A stretch of DNA of 64,000 nucleotides from an uncultured Eggerthella sp. (GTDB lineage Bacteria > Actinomycetota > Coriobacteriia > Coriobacteriales > Eggerthellaceae), in assembly GCA_959607715.1 (NCBI GenBank), contig CAUHNN010000005.1, positions 1 through 64,000 of the forward strand. Reading direction: 5' to 3'. Each line of letters starts with the position of its first letter. Within the stretch, counting starts at the first letter, position 1. The notes under the pieces were generated by a model, which saw only the letters and a program-made list of their open reading frames with translations, ran no database searches and had not been told where the DNA came from. Shown here piece after piece: positions 1-8,162 of the stretch. Both the position numbers and the translations under genes were made by a program.

Positions 1-15
1 AGCGGGCAGGGAAGA

Positions 16-40
16 GGCAGCCGGGGGCTGCCTTTCTTCG
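16..40 (+). terminator. Rho-independent terminator of a gene upstream of the window
   Basis: GGCAGCC and GGCTGCC pair around a GGG loop and are followed by a short T-rich stretch. It probably ends a gene that lies before the window. Confidence 0.6.
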
Positions 41-258
41 TTTCCGGGGGTTTGCGAGAAGAGGGTCTTGCAATAGCTTCTCGGCCTTCTTTTACGCCGC
101 CAAACGACCTATTAGAGGTTGTAAATGTTTACGCAGTGTTCTATTCGCGAGCATTATCGTTCCAGTTGATCAGAGTGTTTCCCCACGTCAACGTATAGGA
201 ATATTCGATTTTTCAAGTATTTAACGTCGCCTTAGGAAGGCAATCGAGAAATTTTGAA

Positions 259-283
259 TGCTATACTTTTTCAAGGTATAGCA
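259..283. promoter_or_regulatory. Perfect 8-bp inverted repeat upstream of the first LysR gene
   Basis: TGCTATAC and GTATAGCA form a perfect inverted repeat around a 9-base spacer, 73 bases before the LysR start codon. The size and the T/A-rich symmetric arms resemble LysR-type operators, which often sit in the regulator's own promoter. The surrounding 100-340 stretch is AT-richer than the rest of the window and holds no gene. Binding by the adjacent LysR is inference. Confidence 0.5.
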
Positions 284-355
284 CTACATGATGTGACAAG
301 AAGGTAGTTCGTTGCCGGTTACGGATATATTCCGGTGACGTGGATGGGGGATTAC

Positions 356-1324
356 ATGAATCTTGCTCAGCTTTATTATTTCCGTACTTTGGCAAAGTAC
401 GAACACTATGGAAAAGCAGCAGAGAGTCTGTATATCACCCAGCCCTCTCTTTCCAACTCGATCAAGAATCTCGAGAAGGAGATCGGGGTTCCTTTCTTCG
501 AGCGCGTCGGTCGCAATGTTCGCCTTACTGAATATGGCGAGGAATTCAACAAGCATATCTGCCTCGCGCTTGACGAGATCGATAAAGCCGTCGAGATCAT
601 GCGCGCCTACAATTCTGGTCTGAGTGGTCGAATCAGGATCGGCGTCGTCATCAGTATCCAGCGTAATTATCTTCCTCGCCTTCTCGGCTCCTTTAAAGCG
701 GCTTTCGGTGAAAGCGTTGTTTTCGATATCTATCAAGGCACGAGCTATGAGTGCCTTAAGGGCCTCGAGGATGGTAAATACGACGTTGTATTCTGCGGGA
801 AAGTCGATGACGGGTGCGAAGATGTCCAATTTGTCCCCCAGTTCTCCCAGAATGTCGTTTTGGCCGTTAACTCCCATCACCCTCTTGCGAAGAAGGAAGA
901 GATTTCCTTGAGTGAACTCAAGGATTACACGCTTACGTCCTATCGCTCCTTCTCGTATGCGGCTACTATCTTCGAACCGTTTTTCAAGTCGTATGGCCTT
1001 AAGGTAGAGCAGGGCTTCAACGATGAGATCAGCGCCGCGTCGCTCGTCGCTTCCGATCAGAGCATTCTTGCCGTCATTCTCGAAACGCTTGACGATCTTT
1101 CGTTGGAAAATCTGGTCATTCTTCCCATTAAGGAGCTAAAGGGCCCCTTCCACGTAATCTATCTTTCATATAGTAAGAAGGCCTTCCATTCCCACTTGGT
1201 TGAGGAATTCATCAAGTTCACCCAGCGCCATATCAAGTTTCCCGCTGGGGTCGTCCCTCTTGAGGATGTGTATAAGGAGGGCTTGTCTACTCAGGCGCTC
1301 GTCTCGAACGATACTGCCGAGTAG
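356..1324 (+). CDS. LysR-family transcriptional regulator (first of two)
   Basis: A 322-residue one-component regulator. Residues 1-60 are a typical LysR winged helix-turn-helix (AAESLYITQPSLSNSIKNLE), and the rest is a periplasmic-binding-like co-inducer domain (about 90-300). An in-frame GTG at 335 exists, but the ATG at 356 follows a G-rich ribosome site (GGATGGGGG) and gives the canonical MNLAQLYYF start. It precedes the SDR/CoA-transferase cluster in the same direction, separated from it by a terminator and a 360-base AT-rich region, so it is transcribed alone and probably controls that cluster. It is clearly paralogous to the LysR at 8194. The inducer is unknown. Confidence 0.93.
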   Translation: MNLAQLYYFRTLAKYEHYGKAAESLYITQPSLSNSIKNLEKEIGVPFFERVGRNVRLTEYGEEFNKHICLALDEIDKAVEIMRAYNSGLSGRIRIGVVISIQRNYLPRLLGSFKAAFGESVVFDIYQGTSYECLKGLEDGKYDVVFCGKVDDGCEDVQFVPQFSQNVVLAVNSHHPLAKKEEISLSELKDYTLTSYRSFSYAATIFEPFFKSYGLKVEQGFNDEISAASLVASDQSILAVILETLDDLSLENLVILPIKELKGPFHVIYLSYSKKAFHSHLVEEFIKFTQRHIKFPAGVVPLEDVYKEGLSTQALVSNDTAE

Positions 1325-1362
1325 TCCCCTATTCGCTTAATCAGCCCTGCTATCGTTTCTGT

Positions 1363-1408
1363 GCCGCCTCTCCCTTCTCGAATCAAAGAACGGGGAGGCG
1401 GTTCTTTT
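1363..1408 (+). terminator. Rho-independent terminator of the first LysR gene
   Basis: CCGCCTCTCCC pairs with GGGGAGGCGG across a 19-base loop and is followed by TTCTTTT. It separates the regulator from the metabolic genes. Confidence 0.75.
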
Positions 1409-1494
1409 GTGATCCAGGGCTTTCTTTTTTTACGTACTTTTACTTGTATCTACAAAATATCGATAGGGTTAGCGCGCGATGTCTCTTTTGGGAA

Positions 1495-1640
1495 ATGAAT
1501 GGATTCATCGATTCTGATGCGGTAATGCCCTATTGATTTCGCTGGTCTGCGGAAAAATAGGCGGAATTAATTCATCGACCATTATTGATAGGCTCTAACC
1601 AATAGACGCGTTCAAATAATATTCCGTTTGACTATTGTTG
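1495..1640 (+). promoter_or_regulatory. AT-rich control region of the SDR cluster with symmetric repeats
   Basis: The stretch 1409-1772 holds no gene but several symmetric words. ATGAAT-GG-ATTCAT is at 1495-1508. TATTG-N12-CAATA is at 1583-1604. CTATTG or its complement CAATAG recurs at 1530, 1600 and 1632. TTGACT at 1628 could be a -35 element, but no good -10 follows at 17 bases; AATAAT at 1615 is another -10 candidate. I read the region as a LysR-activated promoter. Operator assignment is inference and the start site is not resolved. Confidence 0.4.
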
Positions 1641-1772
1641 TTCATCGCGAGGCAATTAGACCCACTTCTCATTCTGTCCGACTATAGGACTCGGCCCAAG
1701 ACTTACGGGCCAGTGGTAACTCAGGGAAATCTTGAAATGATTCCTTGAATATAAGAAAGAGGAGGGTTTTTT

Positions 1773-2567
1773 ATGTCCGAGAATTGGTTCGCAACGCAGC
1801 CCAAGGAGCAGCTCGCTGGCAAGACCGCTGTCGTTATGGGTGGTGGTTCCGGTATCGGCAAGGCAACCGCACATGCACTCGCTGCCGCAGGTGCCAACAT
1901 CATGATCTGCGGTGTTCCCGAGCAGATGTGCCTCGACGCTGCCGAGGAGTTGAGAGCTGAAGGCGCCAACTGCATTGGCATGCTTTGCGATGGCACCAAG
2001 CAGGACAACATCGACGCAATGCTCGAGAAGACCGTTTCCGAGTTCGGCGGCATCGACATGGTCGTTTCCACTGCTGGCATCTCCCTGCCCCGCACCAACG
2101 CTCTCGAGGTCACCGAGGACATGTGGGACAAGATCTTCGCTGTCAATGTCAAGGCCAACTGGTTCATCGCAACCTCCGCAGCTAAGTACATGAAGGACAA
2201 CGGCGGCAAGATCGTTCTGATCTCCTCCGGCCGCGGCGATCGCGCCATGGAGAACATCGCTCCTTACTGCACCACCAAGTCCGCTGTCATGGGCATGGTT
2301 CGCGCACTCGCCGTCGACCTGGCTAAGTACAACATCAAGGTCAATGGCATTGCTCCTGGTTACGTTATGACCCCGATGGTCGAGAAGGTCTTCGCTGACA
2401 ACCCGGCTCAGGAAGCTTACGTCAAGAGCCGCACCCCCTTGGCCGACTACACCTACATGGGTTCGCTCGACGAAATGGCAGAAGCGATCATGTTCTTCCT
2501 GCTTCCCGTCAACCAGTACACCACCGGTCAGACCATCACGCTCGACGGCGGCTGGTCCATCCAGTAA
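1773..2567 (+). CDS. Short-chain dehydrogenase/reductase (SDR), classical type
   Basis: A 264-residue NAD(P)-dependent oxidoreductase. The nucleotide-binding GGGSGIG is at residues 23-29, and the catalytic set is N125, S151/S152, Y165 and K169 (YCTTK). The usual NNAG after strand 4 reads STAG (99-102), a small departure from the family. The C-terminus (TGQTITLDGGWSIQ) is the classic SDR ending. GAGGAGGG lies 6 bases before the ATG. It opens the metabolic cluster of alcohol dehydrogenase, two CoA-transferases and acyl-CoA dehydrogenase, so it likely oxidises or reduces a hydroxyl/keto group on the pathway intermediate. The substrate cannot be read from the sequence. Confidence 0.93.
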   Translation: MSENWFATQPKEQLAGKTAVVMGGGSGIGKATAHALAAAGANIMICGVPEQMCLDAAEELRAEGANCIGMLCDGTKQDNIDAMLEKTVSEFGGIDMVVSTAGISLPRTNALEVTEDMWDKIFAVNVKANWFIATSAAKYMKDNGGKIVLISSGRGDRAMENIAPYCTTKSAVMGMVRALAVDLAKYNIKVNGIAPGYVMTPMVEKVFADNPAQEAYVKSRTPLADYTYMGSLDEMAEAIMFFLLPVNQYTTGQTITLDGGWSIQ

Positions 2568-2578
2568 ACGTTACCTCC

Positions 2579-2610
2579 GCGCAGCGGCCGGAGGGGCCGC
2601 TGCGCGCCTT
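2579..2610 (+). terminator. Intra-operon hairpin between SDR and alcohol dehydrogenase
   Basis: GCGCAGCGGCC and GGCCGCTGCGC form a perfect 11-bp stem around GGAGG. Only a weak T tract follows (CCTTTG). The 37 bases left before the next gene leave little room for a promoter, so partial termination or 3'-end protection is more likely than a full stop. Confidence 0.6.
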
Positions 2611-2642
2611 TGAATTCTCACTACCTAGAAAGGGGTACACCC

Positions 2643-3695
2643 ATGGAAGGCGTAATGAATGCAATCCATTGCGTAGGACGCACCGAACCTTGGCAGTACG
2701 TGGAGGATGCTCCCATCCCCCAGATCAAAGACGACGAGGTCTTGCTTGAGATCAAGGCTTGCGGCATTTGCGGCACCGACCACTCCCTGCATCGCGGCCA
2801 GGAGGCTCTGTTCAACTCCTACGACATCACGTTCCCGGCCATTTTCGGTCATGAGTTTTCAGGCGTGGTCGCCGAGCTCGGTGCCAACGCTCCGGCCAAC
2901 CTCAAGGTAGGCATGCGCGTTACCGCTAACCCCGTCCTCTTCGACAACACCTGCCCCTACTGCGACAAGGGCATGGTCAACATCTGCGACAACCGCCCGT
3001 TCTACGGCACCGACCTTCCCGGTGGCTTCGCTAAGTACATGGCGATCCGCGCCACCAACGTCATTCCGATTCCCGACGAAGTTTCCTTCGTCCAGGGCGC
3101 TCTGCTTGAGCCTCTGGGAGTCGCTCTGAACGCAGTCGAGCGCGTCCACCCCGAAGCTGGCGATACTGCATTGGTCATGGGCCCTGGCCCCATCGGACTT
3201 CTTATGGTCGCTGCCCTGAAGCAGGCTTACGGCATCCAGAAGGTCATCTGCTCCGGTCTTGCCATGGACACCAAGCGTCTCGCCGTTGCTGAGCAGCTCG
3301 GTGCCATCACCATCAACGGTTCTGAGGAAAACGTCATCGAGCGCGTCAAGGAACTCACCGGTGGCAAGGGTCCCGAGATCATTCTGGACGCTGCTGGTCA
3401 TTACACCGTTGTCGAGCAGGCCGTCGAGATGGTGGCTAAGAACGGCAAGATCGGCATTACTGGTCTTCCCGCGCAGGCTTCCAGCATTCATATGAACCCG
3501 ATCGCCATGCGCCAGATCACCATCACCGGCTCCCGTGCTTACGAGCGCAAGCATTGGCGTCAGGGCCTCGCGCTCCTCGCCAATGGCCTCAACATCGATC
3601 CCATCGCAAGCCATGTGCTTCCGCTGAAGGATTTCGAGAAGGGCATGGAGCTCATCGACGCTGGCGAAGGCCTCCGCGTCATTCTTGAGCCGTAA
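2643..3695 (+). CDS. Zinc-type alcohol dehydrogenase (MDR family, threonine/sorbitol dehydrogenase-like)
   Basis: A 350-residue medium-chain dehydrogenase. C43 in ACGICGTD and the His/Glu of GHEFSG (about residue 71) are the expected catalytic zinc site. GPGPIGLLM (about 180) is the NAD(P)-binding turn. The structural zinc lobe has only three of the four usual cysteines: the first position reads Asn in DNTCPYC before NIC, so the structural zinc may be altered. I chose the ATG at 2643 because AGAAAGGGG precedes it; an in-frame codon at 2610 lacks such a site. It lies between the SDR and two CoA-transferases, and probably acts on a secondary alcohol of the same pathway. Confidence 0.9.
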   Translation: MEGVMNAIHCVGRTEPWQYVEDAPIPQIKDDEVLLEIKACGICGTDHSLHRGQEALFNSYDITFPAIFGHEFSGVVAELGANAPANLKVGMRVTANPVLFDNTCPYCDKGMVNICDNRPFYGTDLPGGFAKYMAIRATNVIPIPDEVSFVQGALLEPLGVALNAVERVHPEAGDTALVMGPGPIGLLMVAALKQAYGIQKVICSGLAMDTKRLAVAEQLGAITINGSEENVIERVKELTGGKGPEIILDAAGHYTVVEQAVEMVAKNGKIGITGLPAQASSIHMNPIAMRQITITGSRAYERKHWRQGLALLANGLNIDPIASHVLPLKDFEKGMELIDAGEGLRVILEP

Positions 3696-3717
3696 ACACG
3701 ATTGAATCGTAGGTTCT

Positions 3718-3789
3718 GGCCGCCTGCCAAGGCGGGCGGCCGGGGCGGCTTTTTGAGAAGGTGCTGACACCAGCGGTGCCGGCACCTTC
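3718..3789 (+). terminator. Two tandem hairpins between alcohol dehydrogenase and first CoA-transferase
   Basis: The first hairpin is GGCCGCCTGCC/GGCGGGCGGCC (3718-3741, one wobble), with GGCGGC and TTTTT just downstream. The second is GAAGGTGC/GCACCTTC (3757-3789) with an inner CACC/GGTG pair. Only 55 bases separate it from the next start codon. Strong termination or attenuation inside the cluster is likely. Confidence 0.65.
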
Positions 3790-3844
3790 TTCGCTATCGG
3801 CGGCATATCGTCGCCGCGTACCACCCTCACGTTAGGAGATTCAC

Positions 3845-5161
3845 ATGGCAGGATTGGAAGGCGTTAAGGTCATCGAGCTCACCCAGTATGCAGCTGGTCC
3901 CGCAGCTGGTCGTGCATTGGCCGAGATGGGCGCAACCGTCATCAAGGTTGAGCCGTTCACCGGCGACGAGCAGCGCACCCAGGGCATGGCATGGGGCATG
4001 GCGTTCCGTACCGAGTTCGACGACGTCGCCTATGACTGCGGTTCCTTCAACAAGGAATGGACCGCCATCAACTGCAAGAGCCCCGAAGGCCTCGAGGTGA
4101 TGTATCACCTGCTCGAGGACGCAGATATCTTCTTGACCTCGCTTCGTTCCGGCGCCCTGAAGCGTCTCGGCCTCGACTACGAGACCCTTCACGAGAAGTT
4201 CCCTCGTCTTGTTTGGGCTCAGAACCGCGGCTATGGCGAGCATGGTCCCATGAAGGACGCGAAGGGCTTCGACGCGACCGCATTCGCTGCTCGTTCAGGT
4301 TTCGTGAGCGCGATTCCTCAGGCAAACGCGCATTACGAGCCCGGTAACTCCCCGATCGCATTCGGCGACTGGAATACCGGCTGCGCTCTGACCGCGGGCA
4401 TCCTCGGAGCATATGCTGGCGCTCTTCGCACCGGCGTGGGCGACAAGGTCACCGGCTCCCTCTATCACGTCGGCACCTGGGGCATGACTTCTGCTCTCAT
4501 CGCCCAGCAGCAGGGTTGCGACTATCCGAAGGATCGCATGGAGGCGAAGTGCCCGACGAACAACTCGTACGTTTCTTCCGACGGCATCTGGTTCCTCATG
4601 TGCTTCGGCAACTACAACAAGTATTGCCAGCTTGTCTTCGAAACCTTGGAGATGGATCCCAAGTACTTCACCGAGGAAGAGTACAACACGCTTGAGGCGC
4701 TTGCTGAGAACGGCAAGTACGTCGAGGTCGTCGCCGCTATGCATCAGGCATGCAAGAAGTTCACGTTCGAGGAACTCGAGAAGCGCTTCCGCGAGAACGA
4801 CATTCCGTTCGAGAAGATCCAGACCGTTACCGATGTTCTTTCCGACCAGGAGGCATTCGATAACGACCAGCTCCGCTACGTCACTTACGAGGATCAGGGT
4901 CCCTCGAGCCCCTTCGGCGAGAAGACCGATTACGTTATCACCACGATGCCCTTCCGTCTGGACAGCATCGGCGATCCGGTTCTCTATCGCTCCCGCCCGA
5001 CCGGATACGACACCCGCAAGATCCTCAACGGCTACGGCTACGACGACAGCGCCGTCGATAAGCTCGTCGAATCCGGTGCCGTTATGTGCTACGAAGGCGA
5101 TCCTCTGCCCGAGGCCGTCCTCAAGCCGAGCTACGGTCCGAACTCCAAGAAGAAGAACTAA
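3845..5161 (+). CDS. Class III CoA-transferase (CaiB/BaiF family), first copy
   Basis: A 438-residue CoA-transferase that would move CoA from an acyl-CoA donor to a free carboxylic acid. The N-terminus (VIELTQYAAGPAAGRALAEM) and the GATVIKVEP strand are diagnostic of the family. The catalytic aspartate of the frc/CaiB families aligns with D143 in KGFDATAFAARSG. The WNTGCALTAGILGAYAGALR segment matches the subunit-interlocking helix region. TAGGAG precedes the ATG. The next gene, 18 bases on, is a second member of the same family, so the two may form a heterodimer as in benzylsuccinate CoA-transferase, or serve two steps. No CoA-ligase is nearby. Confidence 0.93.
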   Translation: MAGLEGVKVIELTQYAAGPAAGRALAEMGATVIKVEPFTGDEQRTQGMAWGMAFRTEFDDVAYDCGSFNKEWTAINCKSPEGLEVMYHLLEDADIFLTSLRSGALKRLGLDYETLHEKFPRLVWAQNRGYGEHGPMKDAKGFDATAFAARSGFVSAIPQANAHYEPGNSPIAFGDWNTGCALTAGILGAYAGALRTGVGDKVTGSLYHVGTWGMTSALIAQQQGCDYPKDRMEAKCPTNNSYVSSDGIWFLMCFGNYNKYCQLVFETLEMDPKYFTEEEYNTLEALAENGKYVEVVAAMHQACKKFTFEELEKRFRENDIPFEKIQTVTDVLSDQEAFDNDQLRYVTYEDQGPSSPFGEKTDYVITTMPFRLDSIGDPVLYRSRPTGYDTRKILNGYGYDDSAVDKLVESGAVMCYEGDPLPEAVLKPSYGPNSKKKN

Positions 5162-5179
5162 GAAAGAAGGAAGTCTAGA

Positions 5180-6406
5180 ATGGCACGCGCAAACACCCCC
5201 TTCTCAGATATCACCGTCCTTGACTTTTCCCGCTATCTTCCCGGCGGCTACGCTACCCAGGTCCTCGCAGACCTCGGCGCAACCGTCATCAAGGTCGAGG
5301 ATACCGGTCTGGGCGACTTCATGCGTCACGACTACCCGACGATGGGCGGCGGCATCTCTTACTACATCACCGCACTCGGCCGCAATAAGAAGTCGGTCTC
5401 TCTGAACCTTAAGGATCAGGAAGTCGTCGATTGGTTCTTGAAGATGGCCAAGGAGGCCGACGTCATCGTCGAGAGCTTCCGTCCTGGCGTCACCAAGAAG
5501 CTCGGCATCGACTACGAAACCGTCAATGCCATCAATCCCGGTATCATCTACTGCTCGATTTCCGGTTACGGCGCCGATGATCCGCGCTCCAAGAAGGCCC
5601 AGCATGACCTCAACATGCAGGCGACCAGCGGCTATCTGTCCGTAAACCACGGATCCACTTCTCCGCTTCACCTGTGCGACCTCTCTTCCGGCATGGTTGC
5701 AGGCCAGGCTCTTCTCGCCGCGTTGTACGCACGCGAGCAGACCGGAAAGGGCACCTATATCGACACCTCCATGTTCGATTGCTTCGTGTGGTGGAACTCG
5801 CTTCTTGATTCCCGTTGGTGCTTCAACGGTGGCCAGTGCTCTCGCGAAGATCTCGAGTATCCTTCTACGGCGTACAACGTCTACGAGACTTCCGACGGCG
5901 GTAAGCTTGCCCTCGGCATGGTTGAGTCCAAGTTCTGGGAGCCCTTCTGCGACGCCATCGGTCATCCCGAGATCAAGCCCGACGGCTTGAAGCGCCGCTG
6001 GGAGGCCCCCGAGTCCTTCAAGGTCGTCGAAGAGGTTATCAAGAGCAAGACCCTCGATGAATGGATGGAGTGGCTTGAGGACAAGGACTTCTGCATCGCC
6101 AAGGTCAACTCCAAGACCGAGGCTGTCGAGCAGATCACCCGCGAGAACCCCGAGGCACTTGCCTGGGTCGACTTCCCCCGCGTCGGTCGCGTTCTCCAGA
6201 CCGGCCTTCCGCATCATCTGTCGACCATTCCGGTCAACATCGCGGACTTCGAGGAAGCTTCCCCTCTCGGTGCCGACACCGCGGAATACCTCAAGAAGGT
6301 TGGCGCCGACGACGCGACTATCGCCCGTCTGAAGGCGAGCGGCTCCATTCGCCTCGGTGACGACATCGAGCCCGAAGAGGATCGCGCTCCGGTCAAGCCC
6401 CAGTAA
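5180..6406 (+). CDS. Class III CoA-transferase (CaiB/BaiF family), second copy
   Basis: A 408-residue relative of the preceding protein, though clearly diverged from it. VLDFSRYLPGGYATQVLADL and GATVIKVED open the fold. D143 in AQHDLNMQATSGYLS aligns with the catalytic aspartate, so both copies keep the key residue. The AGQALLAALYAREQTGKGTY segment is typical. AAGAAGGAAG precedes the ATG, only 18 bases after the first copy's stop and with no hairpin between, so the two are co-translated in similar amounts. A strong terminator follows. Whether they work as a heteromer or in series is not decidable here. Confidence 0.93.
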   Translation: MARANTPFSDITVLDFSRYLPGGYATQVLADLGATVIKVEDTGLGDFMRHDYPTMGGGISYYITALGRNKKSVSLNLKDQEVVDWFLKMAKEADVIVESFRPGVTKKLGIDYETVNAINPGIIYCSISGYGADDPRSKKAQHDLNMQATSGYLSVNHGSTSPLHLCDLSSGMVAGQALLAALYAREQTGKGTYIDTSMFDCFVWWNSLLDSRWCFNGGQCSREDLEYPSTAYNVYETSDGGKLALGMVESKFWEPFCDAIGHPEIKPDGLKRRWEAPESFKVVEEVIKSKTLDEWMEWLEDKDFCIAKVNSKTEAVEQITRENPEALAWVDFPRVGRVLQTGLPHHLSTIPVNIADFEEASPLGADTAEYLKKVGADDATIARLKASGSIRLGDDIEPEEDRAPVKPQ

Positions 6407-6430
6407 CGAACCGATTTCTTTCGGCTGCGA

Positions 6431-6459
6431 AGAGGACGGCGATGCCGTCCTCTTTTTTT
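6431..6459 (+). terminator. Rho-independent terminator after the CoA-transferase pair
   Basis: AGAGGACGGC and GCCGTCCTCT pair perfectly around GAT and are followed by seven T residues. This is one of the strongest terminators in the window. Confidence 0.9.
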
Positions 6460-6733
6460 ATTCATAAAGGCTTGGACGAAGGAGCCGATGGGCGCAAGCG
6501 CTCATGGATGTGGGGCGCGATGCGAGAGATCCTTGAGCGCGAGGCGTCGTGGGAAGGTGCCTGAGGGTCCTTGCTAATGTATAGGGACGGCCTATCGATG
6601 CGATTGAAAAGACGAGACGTCGTGCCTGCCCAACGTTTTCCAGAAAATGGGGGTTGGGGGCCGTCAAAAAGAACGAACGCGTTATTCCCATTAGTCGGAT
6701 TTAACAAATAATAAGACACTTTACGTCACTGTA

Positions 6734-6840
6734 CTGCGGATATATGAATAACCTATTCGCAGAATATATTGAAGACAGCAAAAGAAGAGTCGCTTCGTGA
6801 TTAGATTTAGAACCCGTTCACTTTAAAATAGAACACGTAG
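6734..6840 (+). promoter_or_regulatory. Control region of the acyl-CoA dehydrogenase gene
   Basis: The gap 6460-6888 holds no gene. Its second half is AT-rich. CTGCG/CGCAG (6734-6762) encloses a second repeat GAATA-ACC-TATTC (6746-6758). TAAAAT at 6835-6840 is a good -10 box with only TTAGAT 17 bases upstream as a poor -35, as expected of an activator-dependent promoter. The leader to the ATG would be about 40 bases. The first half (6460-6700) shows nothing I can name. Confidence 0.4.
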
Positions 6841-6888
6841 GAAAAAGCGATGAGCTTTTTAATCTTGGAAGAAGGTAAAGGGGGACCT

Positions 6889-8085
6889 ATGAATCCTAAA
6901 GCAACTATTACGGATGAACAGTTCCAGGCGTACCTCAAGCAGATCCGCGAGCTGGCAGAAGGCCCGTTCGAGGAGCTCCAGAAGGAGATCGAGGTTACCA
7001 ACACGTTCCCGGAGAAGTTCTACGAACTCGCCAAGGAAAACGATCTCTATCGTTTCTATCTCCCCGCTGAGTACGGCGGATGGAACCTTAACGAGCTCGA
7101 GATCCTCAAGGTTCAGGAAGAGTTCTCCCGTGGCCCTGGCGGAATGCGCATGCATCTCCATCATGCGGCCGACATGAACTGGCGTATCCTCGAGGACTAC
7201 GGCAAGCCTGAGCTTAAGGCTAAGCTCATGGACAAGTTCCAGGACAAGACCGTCTACTGCAACTTCGCCATCACCGAGAAGACCGGCGGCACCGGCGCTG
7301 ACCTTCACACCACCGCTGTCAAGCAGGCTGACGGCTCTTACGTTCTCAACGGCGAGAAGTGGCTCATTTCTCACACTGACTGCTCTGACTACACCTACGT
7401 CATCGCTGTCACCGACCAGGAAAGCGACAAGGACTCCCGTCTCTCCGCCTTCCTCGTTCCCAACGATGCGCCTGGTTTCGAGATCATCCCCATGCCCCAC
7501 ATGATGGGCTGCAAGGGTGCAGGCCATGCTGGTCTGAAGTTCACCGACCTCAAGCTCGCTCCCGAGTACCTGCTCGGCGAAGAGGGCCAGGGCATGGAAG
7601 TGGCTATCCACTCCCTGAGCGTTTCCCGCGTTCACATCGCATGCTCCAACCTCGGTATGGCTCAGCGTATGCTTGAGATCTCCCTCAAGCGCGCTGCTGA
7701 CCGCGTGACCTTCGGCAAGCCGATCATCAAGCGTCAGGCTATCAAGATGAAGATCGCCAACATGCAGATGATGATTCACGCTCTGCGTACCCTCGTTTAC
7801 GACTTCGCCCGCGACTTCGACATCGACGAGCACAACGACTACATCGATGAGAAGGCTGCTATCTGCAAGCTGTTCTCCATCGACACCGTCCGCCTCGTCT
7901 CCGACGAAATGCTCGAGATCTTCGGTGGCGACGGCTACTTCGAGGATTCTCCCTACGGTCCTACCGAGCGTCTCTACCGCGACTGCCGCGCTATGTGGCT
8001 CGAGGAGGGTGCTCCCACCGTTCAGCGCATCACCATCGCTCGCGAGTGCGAGAAGCATGGTGGTCGTATCGAGTACCTGCACTAA
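6889..8085 (+). CDS. Acyl-CoA dehydrogenase (CaiA-like)
   Basis: A 398-residue FAD flavoenzyme that oxidises an acyl-CoA to the enoyl-CoA, or runs in reverse as a reductase in anaerobes. The N-terminal helical domain, the middle beta domain with ITEKTGGTGADLHTT, and the C-terminal helices with RVTFGKPIIKRQAIKMKIA are all present. E373 in LEEGAP aligns with the catalytic glutamate of the YEGT motif. The ATG at 6889 follows AAAGGGGG; an in-frame ATG at 6850 would add 13 residues but has no such site. It has its own promoter region and terminator. No electron-transfer flavoprotein genes are adjacent, so it must use ones encoded elsewhere. Confidence 0.94.
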   Translation: MNPKATITDEQFQAYLKQIRELAEGPFEELQKEIEVTNTFPEKFYELAKENDLYRFYLPAEYGGWNLNELEILKVQEEFSRGPGGMRMHLHHAADMNWRILEDYGKPELKAKLMDKFQDKTVYCNFAITEKTGGTGADLHTTAVKQADGSYVLNGEKWLISHTDCSDYTYVIAVTDQESDKDSRLSAFLVPNDAPGFEIIPMPHMMGCKGAGHAGLKFTDLKLAPEYLLGEEGQGMEVAIHSLSVSRVHIACSNLGMAQRMLEISLKRAADRVTFGKPIIKRQAIKMKIANMQMMIHALRTLVYDFARDFDIDEHNDYIDEKAAICKLFSIDTVRLVSDEMLEIFGGDGYFEDSPYGPTERLYRDCRAMWLEEGAPTVQRITIARECEKHGGRIEYLH

Positions 8086-8120
8086 GAATAAGCGTGCCTT
8101 TTATCTGAGGAACGCCTAAT

Positions 8121-8162
8121 AAGGACCTTCGTCCATTAAACTGGACGAAGGTCCTTTTCATT
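8121..8162 (+). terminator. Rho-independent terminator after acyl-CoA dehydrogenase
   Basis: AAGGACCTTCGTCC and GGACGAAGGTCCTT form a perfect 14-bp stem with an 8-base loop, then TTCATT. It lies only about 32 bases before the next LysR start codon. Confidence 0.88.

Noticed and set aside
1773..8085. Bile-acid 7-dehydroxylation (bai) operon
   Set aside because: Although SDR and BaiF-like genes are present, baiB, baiCD, baiE, baiH and the transporter are absent.
1773..8085. Benzylsuccinate beta-oxidation (bbs) operon
   Set aside because: Two CaiB proteins, an acyl-CoA dehydrogenase and an SDR fit in part, but there is no hydratase, thiolase or benzylsuccinate synthase, and the MDR gene is extra.
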